This document shows positions 6,041 through 7,553 of a stretch of DNA of 7,553 bases, piece by piece. The notes below the pieces were generated by a model. That model saw nothing but the letters and a program-made list of their open reading frames with translations. It did no database searches and was not told the origin of the DNA. Both the position numbers and the translations under genes were made by a program. How positions within the stretch are numbered: position 1 is the stretch's first letter; every line of letters begins with the position of its first letter. This DNA comes from Pseudomonadota bacterium (GTDB taxonomy: Bacteria > Pseudomonadota > Gammaproteobacteria > Steroidobacterales > Steroidobacteraceae): contig JAKADE010000122.1 of the NCBI GenBank assembly GCA_021820785.1, positions 1 to 7,553 of the forward strand, given 5' to 3'.

Positions 6041-6243
6041 AACCCATGACACCGGTTCGCCGACTCTTGACCACGCATCAGGAATTGCGGCGATCTCGCA
6101 GCTGCGCCCAGCGATCCGACCGCACAGGACGCGCCGTGCGGCGCCGCCAGCGCCAACATCGTGCGCCCCTCGAGGCGGTTCAGGGTTGATGTTGATGGGG
6201 TCGCCTCAATCCTCCGTCGCCCTGCATCGTTCCGTCGCGCGCG
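6041..6243. other. Spacer between convergent HExxH and SDR genes
   Basis: These 203 bases between two stop codons contain no credible gene. The short rightward frames are Arg-rich and lack start signals. A GC-rich inverted repeat, GCGCCG-TG-CGGCGC at 6131-6144, lies midway and might contribute to ending either transcript, but the loop is too small for the full stem and no T-run follows. Confidence 0.55.
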
Positions 6244-7101
6244 TCATTCCGCGCCGGGGCGTGGGAATTGGGCTGCGAGAAAATGGTCCCATAAGTTGTC
6301 GGAGATGATCGCATGTTGCGCCATGAGCAGATGGGCCGAAGCGGTCACCGCATAGCGAGTCCTCGGAGCGCTGTCCGTGAGCGCACGCTCGATCACTTTG
6401 GCCACGTCGTCAGGTCCACCGCCCAACTCAGCGAGCACGCCCTTCTCGTAAACCTCTCTCAAGGCGCCCGGGATCGTTGCGTCGAACACCGCGTATGGCT
6501 CTTGGGTCTTCGGATCGGGTAACTTGGAGATTGCTGCGTCGACGAATCCGGACCGGATGATGCCCGGCTCTATGATGATCACATCAATTCCAAATCCTTT
6601 GACTTCGAAGCGCAGCACGTCGGAGATCGCCTCGACGGCATATTTGCTCGCGTGATAGGCACCGAGACCGGGAAACACGAGCTTCCCGCCCATGGACGAG
6701 AGATTCACGATGCGGCCATTGCCGGCCCGCCGCATGCCGGGCAGCACGAGTTGTGCCATGCGCAGCAGGCCGAAAACATTAGTGTCAAATTGCTCGCGAA
6801 CCGCCTCGATGGGCAAGGTCTCCAGTGCGCCCGGCTGGCAGTAGCCTGCGTTGTTGATCAAGGCACCGACCGAGCCATCGGCCTCCTCAATCGCCTGCAC
6901 GGCCTGCTGCATCGACGTCTCATCCGTCACATCCACACGCAACGTCGTGCAGCCAAGGCCACTCAGCTCGCGCAGTGCGTCAGGATTTCGGGCGGTCGCG
7001 TAAACCTTGAATCCCGATTTCACGAGTCGGCGGGCGGTGGCAGCCCCGATTCCGGAGGAGGCTCCGGTCACCAATGCAATCTGGCGTGCGAGCGCTCCCA
7101 T
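6244..7101 (-). CDS. SDR family NAD(P)-dependent oxidoreductase (classical short-chain dehydrogenase)
   Basis: This 285-residue cytosolic enzyme reduces a ketone or aldehyde, or oxidises an alcohol, with NAD(P)H; the substrate is unknown. All classical SDR signatures are present. The cofactor loop is TGASSGIG (12-19) and D57 lies in LRVDVTD. NNAG is at 83-86. The catalytic serine is S136 in NLSSMGG, the Y149-x-x-x-K153 pair lies in AYHASKYA, and the PG turn is at 179-180. R38 after the second beta strand (YATARNP) suggests NADPH preference. The sequence VNLSSMGGKLVFPGLGAYHASKYAVEAISD is like SDRs annotated as retinol or steroid dehydrogenase-like, which typically have a long C-terminal extension as here. 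I chose the ATG at 7101 because GGAG lies 7 bases before it and the Rossmann strand begins within a few residues. The frame stays open to an ATG at 7245, but that 48-residue extension is Arg/His-rich and unlike the family. It converges with the HExxH gene, 203 bases away. Confidence 0.93.
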   Translation of the reverse strand: MGALARQIALVTGASSGIGAATARRLVKSGFKVYATARNPDALRELSGLGCTTLRVDVTDETSMQQAVQAIEEADGSVGALINNAGYCQPGALETLPIEAVREQFDTNVFGLLRMAQLVLPGMRRAGNGRIVNLSSMGGKLVFPGLGAYHASKYAVEAISDVLRFEVKGFGIDVIIIEPGIIRSGFVDAAISKLPDPKTQEPYAVFDATIPGALREVYEKGVLAELGGGPDDVAKVIERALTDSAPRTRYAVTASAHLLMAQHAIISDNLWDHFLAAQFPRPGAE

Positions 7102-7146
7102 GGCGTTGCTCCGCAGGTGATTCCGCTTAAGGGATTGAAGCTGCAA

Positions 7147-7167
7147 CCCGATACCGGCTGCATCGGG
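7147..7167. promoter_or_regulatory. Inverted repeat upstream of the SDR start
   Basis: CCCGAT (7147-7152) and ATCGGG (7162-7167) are perfect inverted copies around 9 bases, placed 46-66 bases before the SDR ATG. Half-sites spaced about one helical turn plus in a promoter-proximal position suit a dimeric repressor such as a TetR-type protein, but no regulator gene is in view and chance is not excluded. Confidence 0.28.
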
Positions 7168-7184
7168 ACGAGTACCTATGAGCG

Positions 7185-7203
7185 GCCTGTGGTGCGGACA
7201 GGC
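7185..7203. promoter_or_regulatory. Second inverted repeat upstream of the SDR gene
   Basis: GCCTGT (7185-7190) and ACAGGC (7198-7203) are perfect inverted copies around 7 bases. This repeat lies 17 bases from the CCCGAT repeat and has a different sequence, so the two are not copies of one operator. Confidence 0.22.
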
Positions 7204-7553
7204 TCGCAGACAGAATTCGGACGCGAATAGTTTCCGCCGAGACACACGTCATCTCTCTGCACCGCCACCGCTCGAGAACGAGGTTGTCTCGCGGAGATTG
7301 GCGGCCCGAGGCCGTTACCTGAGCGGCTTCCGATCCGATAATGTGATCGCTGGCCGCCTGCAGATCGCCGCAAGCGCTTTCGCCTGAGCGCCCGCCGATC
7401 AACACAGCGGAGCCGGGCACGCTGAAAGCCCCGCCCATTCGCGCGCTATTGGTCTTCAGGTGAGCGTGAGAGTCGCGCACCACCATGCTCAGGAAGCGCG
7501 GCCGCATCCACAGATATTGAGTCCTCAGCGCGACGGTCGAACCCGGGGCTGTG

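Larger units (their letters stand above)
7102..7553. other. Upstream region of the SDR gene to the right edge, no confident gene
   Basis: These 452 bases contain two inverted repeats near the SDR start and otherwise no recognisable gene. On the minus strand one frame is open from the right edge to a stop at 7127-7129, with a possible ATG at 7507. Its first part, up to about 7330, has GC-rich third positions and reads plausibly (MRPRFLSMVVRDSHAHLKTN). After that the sequence becomes Arg/Ser-rich and looks non-coding. I match it to no family. It could be a gene fragment, the degraded end of a gene lying mostly beyond the edge, or chance. The plus-strand frames here look no better. Confidence 0.35.
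7127..7553 (-). pseudogene. Doubtful open frame running in from the right edge
   Basis: The frame is open without a stop from the window's right edge to TGA at 7127-7129, about 141 codons. It overlaps the SDR promoter region and both inverted repeats, ending only 26 bases before the SDR start. Codon use looks gene-like for the first 60 or so codons and then loses that character, as expected if a real reading frame decayed or if the open frame is accidental in GC-rich DNA. No domain, signal peptide or membrane segment is visible, and no function is assigned. Confidence 0.15.

Noticed and set aside
6131..6144. GCGCCG-TG-CGGCGC as an intrinsic terminator
   Set aside because: A 2-base loop is sterically impossible for the full stem and no T-run follows; self-complementary GC stretches are frequent at this base composition.
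6652..7230. 192-residue plus-strand frame
   Set aside because: It is antisense to the N-terminal half of the SDR and its upstream region, rich in His/Gln/Arg, with no domain.
7102..7245. A 48-residue N-terminal extension of the SDR from an ATG at 7245
   Set aside because: The extension is Arg/His-rich, unlike SDR N-termini and without a signal peptide, whereas the ATG at 7101 has GGAG at good spacing and starts right before the Rossmann strand.
1..7553. CRISPR array, tRNA, rRNA, insertion sequence or phage genes
   Set aside because: No regularly spaced repeats, cloverleaf-like segments, conserved rRNA stretches, transposase motifs or flanking long inverted repeats were recognised on either strand by reading; no search tool was run.

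Overview
The window looks like chromosomal DNA of a GC-rich (roughly 60% by eye) bacterium, most likely a proteobacterium. A gammaproteobacterium of the Steroidobacter/Nevskiales kind would fit the mixture of families, but this is inference, because no rRNA or other phylogenetic marker is present. I see no rRNA, tRNA, CRISPR array, transposase, integrase or phage gene.

Layout from left to right. (1) The 3' end of a saccharopine-dehydrogenase-like NAD(P)-binding protein runs in from the left edge (+, 1-381). (2) After a gene-free stretch comes an acyl-CoA thioesterase of the double-hotdog type (-, 760-1596). (3) Divergent from it is a small DUF202 (YidH-type) membrane protein (+, 1823-2209). 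(4) A complete Gfo/Idh/MocA-family NAD(P)-dependent oxidoreductase follows (-, 2503-3582), with a possible 87-residue hypothetical gene upstream on the same strand (-, 3815-4078). (5) Next is a small cupin protein (+, 4109-4534). (6) Then comes a probably exported protein with an HExxH zinc-binding signature and a downstream EGLAE helix (+, 4712-6040). (7) A classical short-chain dehydrogenase/reductase (-, 6244-7101) converges on it. (8) The last 450 bases hold SDR upstream DNA with two inverted repeats and a doubtful open frame running off the right edge.

The genes do not form an obvious operon or pathway. Strands alternate, gaps are long (about 180-530 bases), and confidently coding DNA covers only about 70% of the window, or about 74% if the small hypothetical is real. 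Three genes (saccharopine-dehydrogenase-like, thioesterase, SDR) belong to families common in acyl-CoA, lipid and terpenoid or steroid metabolism, and the Gfo/Idh/MocA enzyme and cupin suggest sugar or small-molecule turnover. Co-function is a guess. I found no clear new multi-gene system. The items most worth a second look are the exported HExxH protein, which matches no named peptidase that I recognise, and the cupin with an altered metal-binding motif.
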